Source: Castor canadensis (Eukaryota; Chordata; Mammalia; Rodentia; Castoridae). From it: DNA of 64,000 nt. The position numbers and the translations under genes are program-made. Shown here piece after piece: positions 22,966-35,914 of the stretch. The stretch spans positions 125,019,308-125,083,307 of the forward strand of contig NC_133397.1 in assembly GCF_047511655.1 (NCBI RefSeq). Direction: 5' to 3'. The notes beneath the pieces are model-generated. The model ran no database searches. It had not been told where the DNA came from and was given only the letters and a program-made list of their open reading frames with translations. Positions within the stretch are counted from its first letter, which is position 1, and every line of letters starts with the position of its first letter.

Positions 22966-25900
22966 CTTGTTTTCCTTTTAAAACTTCATACTGAAGGTCT
23001 TTTTCATCACAGTCAATTCTTCTACATATAAAATGTGAATTCAATATTATCACAGACTTTTGTTTTTCTTCTTATTGCTTTATATTCCTTCTTAATGCTT
23101 TATTCAGTGTCTTGATATTTTTATTAATATATATTAACTGTGCAAAGGGGCTTCACTTCGATCATTTTTGCCCCCTTGTTACTCTTATTTTTAATGAATT
23201 TAACATATACCATTGCTCTGAAAATATGAGTCTACCTTAGCTCAATATTGTTATCCAGTCAACAATTGAACTTACAAGTTGTTTCTAATTTTAACCTGTT
23301 TTAATTTTTCATGGTTTCACAGCAAAATCTTGGCTCAGACACATAATTATTTCCATATTCTTAAAAGTGGTGTCTCTAGGTCAAAGGAGATGCACAATTT
23401 TAGGGATGTTTTGCATGCATTTGCTATCCAATTTGAATGAAATTTCTGGCACTCTACATTTTAATCTGTCAGCAATTCTTCTAGTGAAGCAGGATATTTT
23501 CATAACATTGGCAGATGAAAAGGCATAACTTGTGTTTACCTATTTCATCAGCGTAAAAACTGCATGGTTTTAGGGGTGGCAATAAAGGGTGGATGAATAG
23601 GCTTGAGTCAGTAAATTCAGAAATAAAAATTAAACCTTAAAAATCTTCACTGCCAAAAATATGTTTTCTTTTTCTTTGCTTTCTGTTTTTTTTTTTTTAA
23701 ATACTATCCTTGTTCCCACTACCCACCCCCCAATAGTCATTTACTTTTCATGTCACAAGTCTCAGGACCAGTCAAATCACATGCATTATCCACAGCTATA
23801 AGCTCAAAATGCTCAAACCAACGCTTACACTATAAACCATGGGCAAAGTGATTCCTGGGTGTTTGCTCTGATTGTGAAAGAAATCCTGAAATCTCTTTAC
23901 AATTATTCTTGCACGGATTGACGCAGCATACAGCAGCAGTACAGAGATCAGTATGAGATGGATTTGAAGCCGAATCTGTGCTGACAGAGAGATTTTTTTT
24001 CATTCCTTGAATACTTGAAGCACCTCACTTCCTATGAGCTGGATTATCTGTTCATACATTGTGGGCAAGAGCTAAGACTAGTTTAGCCCCTGGTTTGTTA
24101 CTGAATATGGTGAGTTGATCTGTGAGTAATAGAGACAACAGAGTAATCAGTTTCAGAAACAAAAAGAAGATGTTTATTATTTGGGAAATGAAATCTCTGC
24201 ATGAAAAAAGCCACACTCAGAAGTCTGTTGACTAAGATGAGTTTGTCCCATTCCAGTCTTGGTATTATAGTTTTATGTTGGTATTTGGAAATTGCTTAGC
24301 ATTAAATTATTAGATAAGTAAATTGAAACTGATAGAGTGCAGAAAGTTAGCTAACAGTTTTTACCACATTATTTTATATCAAAGCAACATCATAGCAAAG
24401 TTTAAAAAAAAGGGGGGGATTTTTTTAATAATCTTTGTGCCAAAAATATGTTTGTAATGTATGGTATACTTCTTTAAACAATATATACTTGCAGGTTCTC
24501 CAAATGTTTGAATTAAATGTGTGTTTTTTTCATGATGACCAATAGCACCACATCACTGGTGAAAAAAAAAAATTCACCGGATAGCTAAAGAAGGGCCAAT
24601 GGGTAAACAAGACTGCCTGGAGCCAGTGTAAAGCACAGCTCAGCCCATTGCAGAACTTGGGGGAGTGAAATAAAACCTGCAACACAAGCCTTCAATGCAT
24701 TTCTATTTTAATAAACACTGTTTAAATTTCCCCTGGCATTTTAAAAAACACACATTAAAAGAAAGAATGATCATAAGCCAGGCTAAGAACAAATCCTGAG
24801 TCCTCTTAAGAACTCTCAATTTGATATTTTTAGCTCTGTGTTTATGGAGAGAAAGAAAGTTGTGCTCAGACTCCATCTATGAACTTCTCTGTGCCTGTTG
24901 ACATAATATGTAGATGTCCTTGGTCACATAAAAAGACCATAAAAAAAAAAAAAGAAAGAAACCTGCCTGCCAGTGACAAGCGATGAAGCTCTCTCTGCAA
25001 ACCATCTCAAAGACCTCTGTCTAATCAAAACAAGTATCCAAGGTTGAGGGACGATCTGAAAAAAGAAAAGAAAAAGAAGAGGGTAAAATAACAGAGAGTA
25101 AAATTTAACTAGCACATGTGCTGAACTACACCTATTAAAATTATACCATACAAACAAACAAGCAAGCAAAAAGCATGAAGTTTAGATAAAATGCTTCAAT
25201 TATGCTTACTTAAAAAATAAAAGACATATTCAATAGTAGTTTGAACAATGCCGGGGTAACAAAAGCTACAGCATTCACCACAAACTTGCTTTTTCAACAC
25301 GTACCCATGGCCTTCCCTTCCCTACATTAAACTACAGCAGATTCTATTCTTGTTTAAAGCGCTCCTACCTTCTCTTACATGTGTGACATCTGCAGTCAGC
25401 CAGTATCCAAGAGGTCACCAGCTGATGGTTTCCAAGCCTGTTATACAGCAGTTACCATCTCCAAGAACCCTATGTAAGTTCTTGAGTTCACTTCATTGGT
25501 CAACTACCTTCACTAGTTTCAACTGAATCATTATTTTGGAATACCAAGAAAGTTTTCCATAAACTTGGACTTGATAAGTTTCAAAAAAGGGCGCTGCTTT
25601 AAGAATTATTCTTCCCTTTGGAACACTGATTCCATTTATGTAGAGTATTGACAACATAAAAGAGATTATTGTCATATTCTCAAAAGCTACCTTGTTTCCA
25701 CAATCATAAATAATCTTCATTTCCCAAGTCAATACATCCACTTTCTTGAAAATGTCGATTGCATATATTTAGATTTAACAAATACTTTATTCTAGCTTTT
25801 TTCATCTCTTTTGATTACTGGAGATTGTTCTGATATCTTGGAGAGATGCATAAAGACAAATATTAAATAGCACACCAGAGAAGTTATGTCAGTAGTACTG

Positions 25901-26540
25901 TTGAATGAGCTTTTCAGTACAAAACCACATGACAGCAGAAATCGTTTCTGCCAGACATAAAATGGACTCGAATTTAGTCGACATTTCAGCACTTCTTTGG
26001 AACACAACCACTTTTTAGAATTACAAGGTTTTCCTAATTGAAAGTAGATTTTAAAATTATAGTAGTTGTTAAATACTAGGAGCTAAATTTTCACTTGTAT
26101 GCTTAAAGCAGGCAGTTTAACAAGCAACAGGAAATGTTTAAAATCACCAAGATCATTATCCAGTAAAATTAAAATCTCCAAACTAGAGGGCTGAGCATTT
26201 ACTCCATGGGAATTTGCAAGCAAACCCAGCATCATTATGTAGAACAGATCTGCAGAAGTAAAACTGTTGGATGCACTCATCATCCAGGAAGCAAAAGGGC
26301 AGGCCAGGCAGCCCCCAACCCAAAGGATGTCCTCATCCCTGGCCCTGCAGATGTAACTCTTTTGTACAGTGTGAGTCCCAGTTCAAGCAAAAGGGTGTGT
26401 GCTAGTGACTCTGAGCTGGGTGCTCTGTACACACATGTGTGTAAATCCTATTTTGCAGGCTTCTTTCCTGGACCTGTGGAAAGGTAAGAACAGACACAGA
26501 GTGAGAAATCAGCTGTGCTATATGCACAGAGCAATGACAC
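22966..26540. other. Unique DNA, no gene recognised
   Basis: No supported exon or repeat family. 23850-24060 is repeat-free with ordinary base composition and could be conserved non-coding DNA. Simple runs include poly-T near 23689 and the A/G/T run at 24402-24426. Small open frames (24924-25169, 25493-25741, 26206-26487) lack recognisable motifs. Confidence 0.4.
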
Positions 26541-26554
26541 ACTTTGAAGTACTG

Positions 26555-27000
26555 CTATGTAGAATTGTGGCCTCTAAAGATATCAATAAGCTAATTTCTG
26601 AGACCCTTGAATATGTTACTTTATATGGCAAAAAAGGAATGTGTGCAGATACTATTAAATGAAGGATCTTGACATGGAGGGAGGCTGCTCTTGCCTTATC
26701 TGGATGGAGCCAATAAAGAGGTCTCTAAAGAGCAAGGCAGAAGGGTCAGAAGCAGAGGAGGCATAACAACAGAAGCAGAGGTCAGAAAGGAGAGAAGACA
26801 CTCTGTGGCTGGCTTTGAAAAAGAAAGAAGAAACACAGACCAAGAAATGTATGTGGTCTCCAGAATCTGGAAAAGACAAAGAACTGATCTTTAGACCCTC
26901 CAGGAGTCAGTTCTGTCAATTCTTTGATTTTCCCACACGTGATCCTCAGAACTGTAAGATAAGTGTGCAGAAATATGTTACAACATCAGCAGAAAATTAA
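26555..27000 (+). mobile_element. Ancient MaLR-type LTR relic
   Basis: The word order 'gaattgtggcctctaaagat', 'tatgttactttatatggcaaaa', 'aaggatcttgacatggagg', 'ggcagaagggtcagaagcagagg', 'cagaactgtaagataagtg' follows the common mammalian ERVL-MaLR LTR pattern. It is a solitary, non-coding retroviral relic. The frames at 26399-26662 and 26691-26894 run through it by chance. Subfamily not assigned. Confidence 0.55.
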
Positions 27001-28299
27001 TGCAGATGTTCATTGGAAATTCAAAGAGAGGCAGCTCACATTCCATCAAGAAACACTTACCCACAGTCCACTTGCTATGTATAGCAGTGACTGAGATGTT
27101 CTTAATGGTCCCTTAGTTTTACTGCAGTTTTGACCAGTTTCTTTCCAATGATAGGCCCATGACATCCTTTTTTCGTACAGCATTTACTTAAAGAATTTGC
27201 AACTGTAAATTCTTTCTTTGCCTCTTTGAGAGGTAAATTTCCCAGCCTCTTGCAGGTTTAGAGTGGAAGAATGTCTTTCTCAGGGCTTGGTGCCATCCCT
27301 TTGACATGTGCTCATCATAGACAGCACCCCTACTTCCCAGTGTCTGTGGGAGGGTAGAAACCTGATTTTCATAAGCACAAAATAATAAACACAAAGGCCC
27401 TCACCATGTCCACTAGGCTCCCCCACTAACTTCATCCAGTTGTTCCTAACTCAACATGGTCCATAAAATGCTCCATCCCTCCCACCTTTTGTACAGTGGA
27501 GTTGAGTTCAGTCTGTTATCTATTTCAACAGTCTTAACTTCTACATCTTGAATAAAGTCTTCCTGAACTGGGTCACTGCATCTGGTATGATTTTCCTGAA
27601 AGTTGAAGGGTCATTTGCACTTACCACAGACCGCTCTGATGGCTACTGAGCTTTTCCTGGCTTCTGTGTGCTCACTTCTAAAGTAAATGGGATGGTATCT
27701 GCTTCACTGTGTGCAAATTAGTTGTGATGATGCCAGGTCCTGTCCACTGTGTGCCTAATTCTAGTCTTGTTTAGCCTTACATTTAACCTCCTCCCAGCCA
27801 CAAGTCTGATCAACTAGTCGCACCATCTCTGCCCCCTGAAACCTTCTACTGGTGTAAAATCTTTGCATTCATTCCTGTTGTGTTCAGGGGGAAAAAAAAT
27901 TCCCAAATTTAACATACTCAAATGAGACCACTTAGCATCTGAGTCCTGTGGATTTGTTTACTATACCTTCCATAAACACACAACTACTTCCCAATCCCAG
28001 ACTCAGAACATCTTGTCCTGCCTCCAGATTGCCTGTGTTTTGTTTCAAAATCTGGTTCAAGTGAGAAGACTTCCACAGTCTTCAGTGGGCAGAGTTAGGT
28101 CTTCCACTCATGGGGATGTGCTTGTTCTTCTATGAGTTCTCTGTATCACCTAATCCAGTATCTAATGAATAGCTTGTACTTAATAAACTAGGAACAAATG
28201 AAACACACAGAATTTTGCAGTTAATATAAATGAAGGACAGCAATGGAGAACATGCATGGAGAATTTGATCATTTGAAACATCTCTGTGCTGAGAATATA
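27001..28299. other. Unique DNA, no gene recognised
   Basis: Ordinary composition and somewhat CT-rich, without repeats I can name. The frame at 27188-27394 (minus) is unsupported. Confidence 0.4.
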
Positions 28300-28425
28300 A
28301 TAGCTATAATAACAGTGACATTTGTGTAGCATTTTATCTTCTAAGTGCTTTTGCCTACATCTTTTAAACCAATACCCTCAACAACACAATACTTCCAATT
28401 TATGAGTAAGAAAGATGAAAGTCAT
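28300..28425 (+). repeat. Probable MIR relic
   Basis: 'tttgtgtagcattttatcttctaagtgcttttgcctacatc' with later 'ttccaatttatgagtaagaaagatgaaa' resembles the MIR right half ('...cccattttacagatgaggaaac'). Weak. Confidence 0.35.
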
Positions 28426-28469
28426 ACTAATTCAAGATTTGCCTACTTGTCTTGTTTAGACTATTAGAC

Positions 28470-28555
28470 TTTTTTTTGCAGTTGCTAGAATTGAACCCAG
28501 GGTCTCACATATGCTAGGCAAGCACTCAAGCACCGAGCTGTACACTCAGCACCTA
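28470..28555 (-). mobile_element. ID-type SINE fragment
   Basis: 'gttgctagaattgaacccagggtctcacatatgctaggcaagcactc' is the reverse complement of a classic rodent ID-type tRNA SINE, with a T-run (A-tail) at its left. Confidence 0.7.
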
Positions 28556-28625
28556 GACATTTTTATAATATTCTATAAAAACTACACATATATAAAGCTA
28601 GACCATGTCTTTGGCCTTCTCTCTG

Positions 28626-28840
28626 TTTTCTTTGGCAATACTAGAGGAAACTCAGGGCCTCATGCTTGCTAGGCAGGCACTCTACCACTTGAGCCACTCT
28701 GCCGGCTCTTGCTTGTGTTGGGTTTTTTCAAGATAGTGTCATGCAAACTGTTTGCCCAGGCTGGCTTCAAGGTGTGATCCTCCTGATCTCTGCCTCCTGA
28801 GTAGCTAGCATTACAGGAGTGAGTCACTGGTGCCTGGCAT
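28626..28840 (-). mobile_element. Near-full-length composite SINE
   Basis: Both halves are present in reverse complement: the ID-like box ('ttgctaggcaggcactctacc', 'ttgagccactctgcc') then the left part ('gcccaggctggcttcaaggtgtgatcctcctgatctctgcctcctgagtagctagcattacagg'). One of the best copies of this SINE in the window. The frame at 28669-28872 is inside it and is not a gene. Confidence 0.85.
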
Positions 28841-30005
28841 CTTTGGCCTTCTTGAAATTGATTATATAGCAAAGAGATTGAAAAGAATTTGTAATACAGA
28901 GACCAAGAGAACCAATCTTTATCTTGCTTTGGACTTTAAAAATTGTAGCTAGAATCCAAATTTTCTACATAACAATTAGATGAGCTTGGAGTCACTTGTT
29001 CATTACACTGTGTGCGTTTGACAAAATTTGCCTGAATTTTAAACTCTGTTCCATTCCTAGCAGTCACTATTTCTTTGAATGAAAAGAATGTGAGGTTAAT
29101 TATGTTATTTTTTATAAAATTGCATATTATTGTCCCTAAGAGTTAGAATATTTTGCCATTAAGAGAGCAGATGACAATGACAGTATTGTCACCTGAATAC
29201 TTGATGACATTTTTGCATTTATTATCAGATAAGTCTATGGTGAGTCAAAAATATGCTATAATCAATTGTTACAGAGCTGACTTGTCTTTATATTGCTTGT
29301 TTTGCATCTGTAATTGGGTATGTTGGAGACATCAATAAGTGATTCTCACGTGTCCAGTCTCCCCTAATCTAGGGTAAGTTGACCACAGCATCACAATATT
29401 TAATAACATGGATCCTGAATTATTTTCATGCACGTTTAGTCTATGAGGTTCCCTAAATAATTTTAATATTTCTGCCATTTCCTCTAAGGAATGTTCAGCA
29501 AACTATCGAAGAAACTGGTAATTTTATTATTAATAGTTTTATTGAGGAACTATTAAGAAGGAGATGTCTAGAAGAGTAGCAACAAGGAAATGGGTAAGGA
29601 ATAGTACAATTTCAGGAAGATTTGCATGCTAGTGTTTTGCTTTACTATTAATCCTGAAAGCCTTGCTACAAAGATCAAAACCTTACTCCATGTTGAGACC
29701 TACAAGGATGCAGATCAGAGAAAGGAAGACTCTCTACCATTTAAAATATCTCAGCTCAGAGATGAGCATGTAAGATCCTTAGGGCAGTGTTTCCCCAATG
29801 AAAGGTTCATCTGAGCTGCGTGGGAAGCTCTGAAATGAGAGCAAGGCAGCGAATCTAGCCCCCATTTATTGCACCAGAAATCTTGTTTTCTGGTGATTCT
29901 ACTGTGGCCACAATCCTAGCCAATGATTTGCCATTTCTTTGTGCTTGGCCCACAGACTGATTCTTGCTTAAAACAGATCTCAACAGCTTCTAGTCTATTC
30001 TTTTT
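28841..30005. other. Unique AT-rich DNA
   Basis: No gene or repeat family recognised with confidence. Confidence 0.4.
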
Positions 30006-30009
30006 CCTT

Positions 30010-31115
30010 AAATAGATTACACTTAAAAATTTGTTAGTATACAATAGTTGTACTGGGGAATACATTGTAATATTTACATCTGTGCTTACAATATATCTTA
30101 GTTAGATTCAACCCCTCCATCATTCTCTCTCTTCCTCCTCCACTCTTCTTAGAACTATTTCAATAAGTTCCATTCTTCTATTTTCATATATGAATACAAA
30201 ATACATCCACCAAATTCACCCTTTCTTTATGTTTCGCCCTTTCCACTGACATCCACCCTTGGAAAAAACCTGTTTTACCCGCCTGTATACATCGATAGTC
30301 CAAGGGAGTTTTGCCTTGGTACTTCGGCCCTATATATATCATGCTTTAATCACATTAACCCTTTCCCCTTATTATTTACTCAATTTCTATCACCATGCTC
30401 CCCTAATAGTCAATAGCTTACAGTATAGTATGTTATATTGCATTCTTATATCAATGTATTGTTTCAATATTGTTCATTCTCTAAAATTTTCTTTCCTTCT
30501 CCCACCTCCCATTTTCCCTTCAGACAGATTCATTAACACAATTTTGTCCTTTCACACTATATATGTGTGTGTGTGTATGTGTATGATCATATATGCATCT
30601 ATATACACATTTAACATAAATCTAGCTTCCACATATGAGGGAAATCATGTGACTTTTGACTTTTTGAGCTTGGCTTACTTCACCTAGCATAACGTTCTCT
30701 AGTTCCAGCCATTTACCTGCAAACAACATAATTTCATTCTTCTTTATGGTGAATGAAACTCCATCGTGTATATATACCACATTGTCTTAATCCAGTCATC
30801 AGTCATGGTGCATCTGGGCTGTTTCCAAAGCTTGGCTATTGTAAATAGTGCTGCCATAAACATGAGTGTGCAAATGGCTCTACATCCTGGAGTGCCTTCC
30901 TTCAGATATACACCTAGGAGTGGTATCACTGCATCATTTGGTAGGTCTATTTTTAGCCTTTTGAGGAACCTCCACACTGCTTTCTATGGTTGCACTATTT
31001 ACATTCCCACCAACAGTGTAAAAGTGTCCTTTTCCCCACATCCTCACCAGCATTTGTTATTGTCTGGATATTGATGACAGCCATTTTGACTGGGGTGAGG
31101 TGGATTATAACTATC
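30010..31115 (-). mobile_element. 5'-truncated older L1: ORF2 C-terminus plus 3' UTR
   Basis: Minus strand. From about 31115 down to 30740 it encodes the L1 ORF2 tail: 'NPHQQ..', 'MWRFLKRLKIDLPNDAVIPLLGVY', then 'AICTLMFMAALFTIAKLWKQ' and 'WIKTMWYIYTMEFHSP' (frame 30744-30977). Frame breaks are present. Below that is the older-type 3' UTR with 'agaactatttcaataagttcc' and a short TG run near 30565. The plus-strand frames 30259-30687 and 30766-31074 are antisense shadows. Confidence 0.85.
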
Positions 31116-31564
31116 ATTGCCTTAAAATCTTTATGTCTTCTTAAAGTCTTACTTTATTTAACTTAAGTATATCTTTGATAATCTTTTTTGATACTGAATG
31201 CACAAATTTTGCATATATGATATTATATTTCCTTTGCTATTGAACTTAATTGTTTTGATTGAACTTAGAACTGTTTCAAAGTCTTTTTTTCCTTCATAAT
31301 TCTGCAGTCATTGTTCAATTGCCCCGTGTCAAGTGCTATGAATAAACCTAATTTCTACTGTTTTCCACGCACATTGCTTTGCTTTGTTTATAGCAGCAGG
31401 AGTGAAAAATCACTTTGATAATATCTACCCAAACTTATGAAATTAGGAGAGGGGAACTGAGGATTATGAGTGGTTAATGATATATTTTTAAGTTATTTGC
31501 TCTAGGAATAAACTTTTTTCCTCTTTTGATTTAGAAAATAAAGTTGCATAGACTATTTCATATT
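31116..31564. other. Unique AT-rich DNA
   Basis: Nothing recognisable beyond AT-rich unique sequence. Confidence 0.4.
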
Positions 31565-31616
31565 CCTTCCTTCCTTCCTTCCCTTCTTCATTCGTTCCTT
31601 CCTTCCTTCCTTCTAT
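31565..31616. repeat. (CCTT)n microsatellite
   Basis: Imperfect CCTT units, interrupted near 31582-31595. Confidence 0.93.
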
Positions 31617-31619
31617 CCC

Positions 31620-31735
31620 ATTATAAATATTTACTGACTACTTCTTATTTCCCAAGTATTTTCCTGGGAGTTGGAAACAATGATGAGTAAAAAAGACCAC
31701 TGGACTGTTCTTGCAGTTCAGTCAGACAGGTGGTA
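31620..31735. repeat. Ancient LINE-like repeat relic (L2-type text)
   Basis: 'tataaatatttactgactacttcttatttcccaagtattttcctggga' followed by 'gaaacaatgatgag' is the widespread mammalian 'aaatatttattgagc...gtgccaggcactg' motif in diverged form. Confidence 0.4.
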
Positions 31736-32127
31736 TGATTGCATGACCTGTGTGGCTCTTATAGTCCAATCACTGACCTAATCGAGGCATGAGCAGAGCT
31801 TTGTAAGAACCACGTTCATCTGTTATATTTCATCAAGATGATAATCAGGGGAGGGTGTCTAAAGACTGTTTTCAGGTAAGACATGAGGAAAGGCAGGTTT
31901 AACAGTATAATTCATGCAAATACCTGAGTAGTGAAAGGGCTTGAGAATGGTGAAAAGATCAGTGTGAGCCTTGATGGCAGGTATGATGGCACAGATGGCA
32001 CCCATGAGATATGTAGGGATTGAATTGCATTCAGTGTCAAGGAACCTTGGCCATACCTTAAGCAAAGATTAGAGAGTAATCAAGGGAGCAGCAGTTACAT
32101 TTTATGGAAATGTAACCCCTTACTGTG

Positions 32128-32500
32128 CACAGGCCACCATAACCAAGTACAATGGACTGGGTGACTTAAGCAAGAGAAATTTATTTTCTCATAGTCCTGC
32201 AGGCTGAAAGTCAGGGTTCAAGGTACTACCAAAGTTGGGTTCTGGTGAGGGGGTCTCTTTCTGTCTTACATACTGTCCCCTTCCTGCTGTGACCTCATGG
32301 CCAAGAGAAAGAAAAGGAGAGAGGAATTGAGGGAGAGGGAGAGGAGAGAGAGAGAGATCTGATGTCTTTTCTATAAAAGGTACTAATATTATCATGAAAT
32401 CTCCACTCTCATAAATTCATCTAACCTTAGTTATCTCCCCAAAGTCTCATTTCTAACTACCTTCTCATTGTGGGTTAATGCTTCAATATCCGAAGCCAGG
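32128..32500 (-). mobile_element. MLT1-type MaLR solo LTR relic
   Basis: 'ccaccataaccaagtacaatggactgggtgacttaagcaagagaaatttattttctcatagtcctgcaggctg' is the reverse complement of the 3' part of an MLT1-type LTR. The body continues with 'cttcctgctgtgacctcatgg', a purine tract and 'cccaaagtctcatttctaa'. There is no internal coding region. Orientation is minus because the polyadenylation-signal end lies at the left. Confidence 0.65.
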
Positions 32501-32599
32501 AAGCCAGGAGGGTCCAATTCAGTGTACAGCAGTAACTCCTGCAAGAACTTGGAGTGGGAAGCTGGTGGGAGGGTATTTATCAAGTGAACAATAAAACAA

Positions 32600-33199
32600 G
32601 GAAAACCAAGATACTGTCAATATGGATGAAAAGGAGATTGATTTTGCTGATATTTATGAGGTAGAACCAACAGGTTTGATTTCATTTAATATAAAGAGTG
32701 AGGGGGAAGAATTTAAGTTCAAGACAAGCCTTAATTTATGATGTGGCCCCAGTGTTGAGGGGAGATGATTGTATAGCTTGTCCTGAACTTGGACTATTCA
32801 ATGCTTGGTGGAACGTCTGAGGCTGCTTACTACTTACTTCTTAACATGAACTAGGCTCAGTCAGCAATTCTGCAGATTTTGCCTAGCCTTCTGCCTTCAG
32901 CCATCAGCCTAAATAAAAGCAGCAACATTTTATATATGTTGAAGAAGTAAAACCTTTGGGTCTTGAAGCAGAATTCTCAATATAATTGATATCCCTTGGT
33001 ATGAGTTTGGAAATAATCATTGCTTATGTTAAGTCCTGAAGATCATGAGTAGGGTCCTAGGATTTTGGGGAAGCACCTTATGTCAGCCAAGAGGATAGAC
33101 TAGGAATATTGGTTTATTGACTCCTAGATTTTATGTGCCTCTGTATAGGTTGAGAAAATGAAACTGAAATGCAGTAGAGCTTCATAGACTAAAAAATAA
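32600..33199. other. Mostly unique; possible ancient repeat at its left end
   Basis: 'gatatttatgaggtagaaccaacaggtttgatttcatttaatataaagagtgaggg' resembles part of a common ancient mammalian repeat also hinted at near 36560-37000. The rest is unrecognised. Confidence 0.3.
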
Positions 33200-33330
33200 A
33201 CGAATAAAAGAAGAAGAGAAGTGGAGGAGAAAGAAGAAGAAGAAAGAGGAGGAAGAGGAAGAGGAGGAGGAGAAAGAGAAAAGAAAGAAAGAAAGAAAAA
33301 GGGAAGGAGGAGAAGAGGAAGAAGAAGCAG
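33200..33330 (+). repeat. Long polypurine (GAA/GGA)n tract
   Basis: About 130 bases almost entirely A and G, in GAA, GGA and GAAA units. The Phe/Ser/Leu-rich frame on the minus strand (33189-33422) comes from this repeat. Confidence 0.93.
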
Positions 33331-34935
33331 CAGCTAGGAAGAGCATGAAATCTCAATGACTTGGTAAAATCACCTGAGTGTTTCTCAGACATAAATAGAA
33401 ATGAGAAAAGATGTAGACACATCTCTCTAGAAGAGAGAGAGAAAAGTGAAAGAAAATCAAGTCTGAGGAGGTAGCAAGGTCAGTGAAATAGGGATGAGCA
33501 GCCTTTGGTGAATGGTGAGTTTATTTTATGAGGAAAAGTTATTTTGAGTTTCCCTGTAAGGAAAATTAACAGGATTTGAAACACCTATTGATCACCGCAG
33601 TCCTGTGCTGGTGATTCAAGATGCAAGCCTCCCACTAAACACATTTACATTTTATTCTCTTTTCAGCATTTCCAGTCCCACTCATCTTCTCTCCCTTCTA
33701 CTAATCAATTCAAAGTGGCATCAAAATACAGAATAGCAAGAGAACACTTTAAAATGCTTTGTACTTCTCTTCCCCCACACTTTGTATCCTATCATTTAGA
33801 CTCTCATTAATACATGTATGGAGACCTAGGTCTCTTTCAATGCATTTATCTCAACTGTAAGCTTCTTAAGAGCAGAGATTAAATAAAATAAATGCAACCC
33901 CCTTCTAAACGCTTAGCTGAGTGCCATGTGCAGGGTGAGATCTTAGTATTAATTGTTGTTCCATTCTGGCTGGGATGACTGTTAAATAACAGTTTTATGA
34001 TTGAACAATGGAAGCCTGCTTTGTGCTTTGCTTCTTGGATCTATACAGCAGTAATATAACTTGTGCACTCATTTTATCCTTGAACTTTTCATTTATGCAA
34101 AAAAGCAGAAAATGAGTCCCTACCATGAAATCATTCCTTTTTTTTTTCCGCTACTTAGTTAACCCTAGTTTAAAACATTCCTCTTCCATTTTACCTTTTT
34201 CCCTTCTTTGGCTCTTCCATTATATTAAAGGTATGCCTTCAGGAGATAGTAGAAATAGACTCAATTAGTTCCATTTAACACATTTACAGTATTTAAAAAT
34301 ATAATTGTAATATATTAAACCATTATTTATTATTGTTATCTGCAGCTTAACTAAATAGGTACCTACTGTGTATCAGTATTTATTGCTGTGATGGAGAATC
34401 AGAAAATATGATAGAATTTGGTCCTTAAATTTTCAGTGAAGAGGTACAGATAGACACACAAAGTAATTTAAACATTAATATGAGGTGCTATGCAAAAATA
34501 GTATCAAAATGAATTTTCCACTAGGATTACATAGAATATAGATTCACCATAATCCAAGGAAAGCAAGTTGAATTCATGGATGTCATGGAACTTAAGCAAA
34601 GCAAACACTGAGTTAGTGGAGAGATCAGGTTAGGAAATTCAGCGGGGTGGTAGTGTGGGGAAGGGGTGGAGAAGTAAGAGCAAAGGAAAGGAAAGGCCAT
34701 TCTGATGGCCAGGAGGAAACTTCAGCCTCAGTGACCTGAGAGGTTTGGAACTGAGCAGTGCCAGGTAAGTGAGAGATGGTGGCCAGGATATGAAGAACTT
34801 CAAATATTGATTAACTTTCAATTTTATTCAAATAATCCCAACCTTCCAGCCCAAATATTCTACCACAAGTCTGTTGTTAGAAGTCCTTCAATTATGAAAG
34901 ATTAAGAGAATGTGACAATCAGCCCATGAGGGTTG
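33331..34935. other. Unique DNA with a possible L2 relic
   Basis: 33850-33960 contains 'ctgtaagcttcttaagagcagagatt' and 'gctgagtgcc', a weak L2-like end. Otherwise no gene or repeat is recognised; a T-run lies at 34139-34148. Confidence 0.35.
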
Positions 34936-34939
34936 GGGT

Positions 34940-35140
34940 CAGGCAGACCCTGCTCTATATCTTGCTACTTACAAGTTATATGACATGGGGAAAATAGCTG
35001 AGGCCTCATGTCTTTTATTTGTAAAATAAGGATTGTGCTACTTTGTTCAAAAGCATGCTGTAATGATCAAATTAAATTATAGGAACATATAAAGTCCACA
35101 TCTCAATGCCCAGCAGGCTTTGATAATTGCTGGTTGCTAT
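34940..35140 (+). repeat. MIR SINE relic
   Basis: 'tcttgctacttacaagttatatgacatggggaaaat...cctcatgtcttttatttgtaaaataaggatt...gtaatgatcaaattaaatt' tracks the MIR consensus order closely. Confidence 0.6.
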
Positions 35141-35914
35141 GATTGCAATGCCAGCCTATCAGCCCTCTTGGTGACCCCAGAAAAGCTACCAAACTTCCTG
35201 GAGCTTCATATACCCATTTCTTCAGTTTATTATGAAAATCAAGTGATGGCATTGCACACGATTAGGTTGTCCATAGGTTATTGCTATTTCCATTATTTTA
35301 AGACAATAAAAATCTTTACTTTTATGACAATAAAGTCTTTACTATCATAATGTCTCTATTTTCTGTCTTACTTGATATTATTTTCTGTCTTACTTGATTG
35401 ACAAATATGTAGTCAGTAAATATTTGTTAAGTAGCTATTTCATATTATTGGGTGACTTCTCTGTAAAAACCACTGTGGTGGAAGCCGTTGGATATGTACG
35501 GGTAAATTGGTCATTTGTTGGCAAACTATACCATGACCCAAACTGGCCATATCTATTGTTATATAGGGTGTACTGCCTTTTTGTTGTGGTTCTACAACAG
35601 TAGGGTTGAGTAGCTGTGAGAGACTATATAGTCTGCAAAACCTAAAACATTCATTATATCACCCTTTACAGAATATTTGATGACCCCTGAGTTATAAAAT
35701 TCCTGTCTAGGAGAACTATTTGGTTTGGTAAATTGTAATTAGAGCATACATAAATATCTAAGAATACACATTTCATTAGCACAGATTTCATAGAAGGAGG
35801 TAATTAATCAGCAGACTGATCAAAAGGATTGATTATAGTAATAATATTTGGAACTGCCTTTTATTACAGTTAAGGTGGATTAAAGAAATTAATTTTGTAA
35901 CACAGTCATTCAAT
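35141..35914. other. Unique AT-rich DNA
   Basis: A local tandem repeat is visible at 35344-35398 ('ttttctgtcttacttga' occurs twice). The frames at 35120-35350 and 35394-35603 have no recognisable motif. Confidence 0.4.

Noticed and set aside
26443-26490. Mini-exon-like motif: 'ctattttgcag' acceptor, 25 bases, 'gtaagaac' donor
   Set aside because: The motif is short, has no partner exons, no coding signal and no family match. Chance is sufficient in 64 kb.
30259-31074. Plus-strand frames of 142 and 102 codons
   Set aside because: They are antisense to the L1 ORF2 tail and 3' UTR at 30010-31115.
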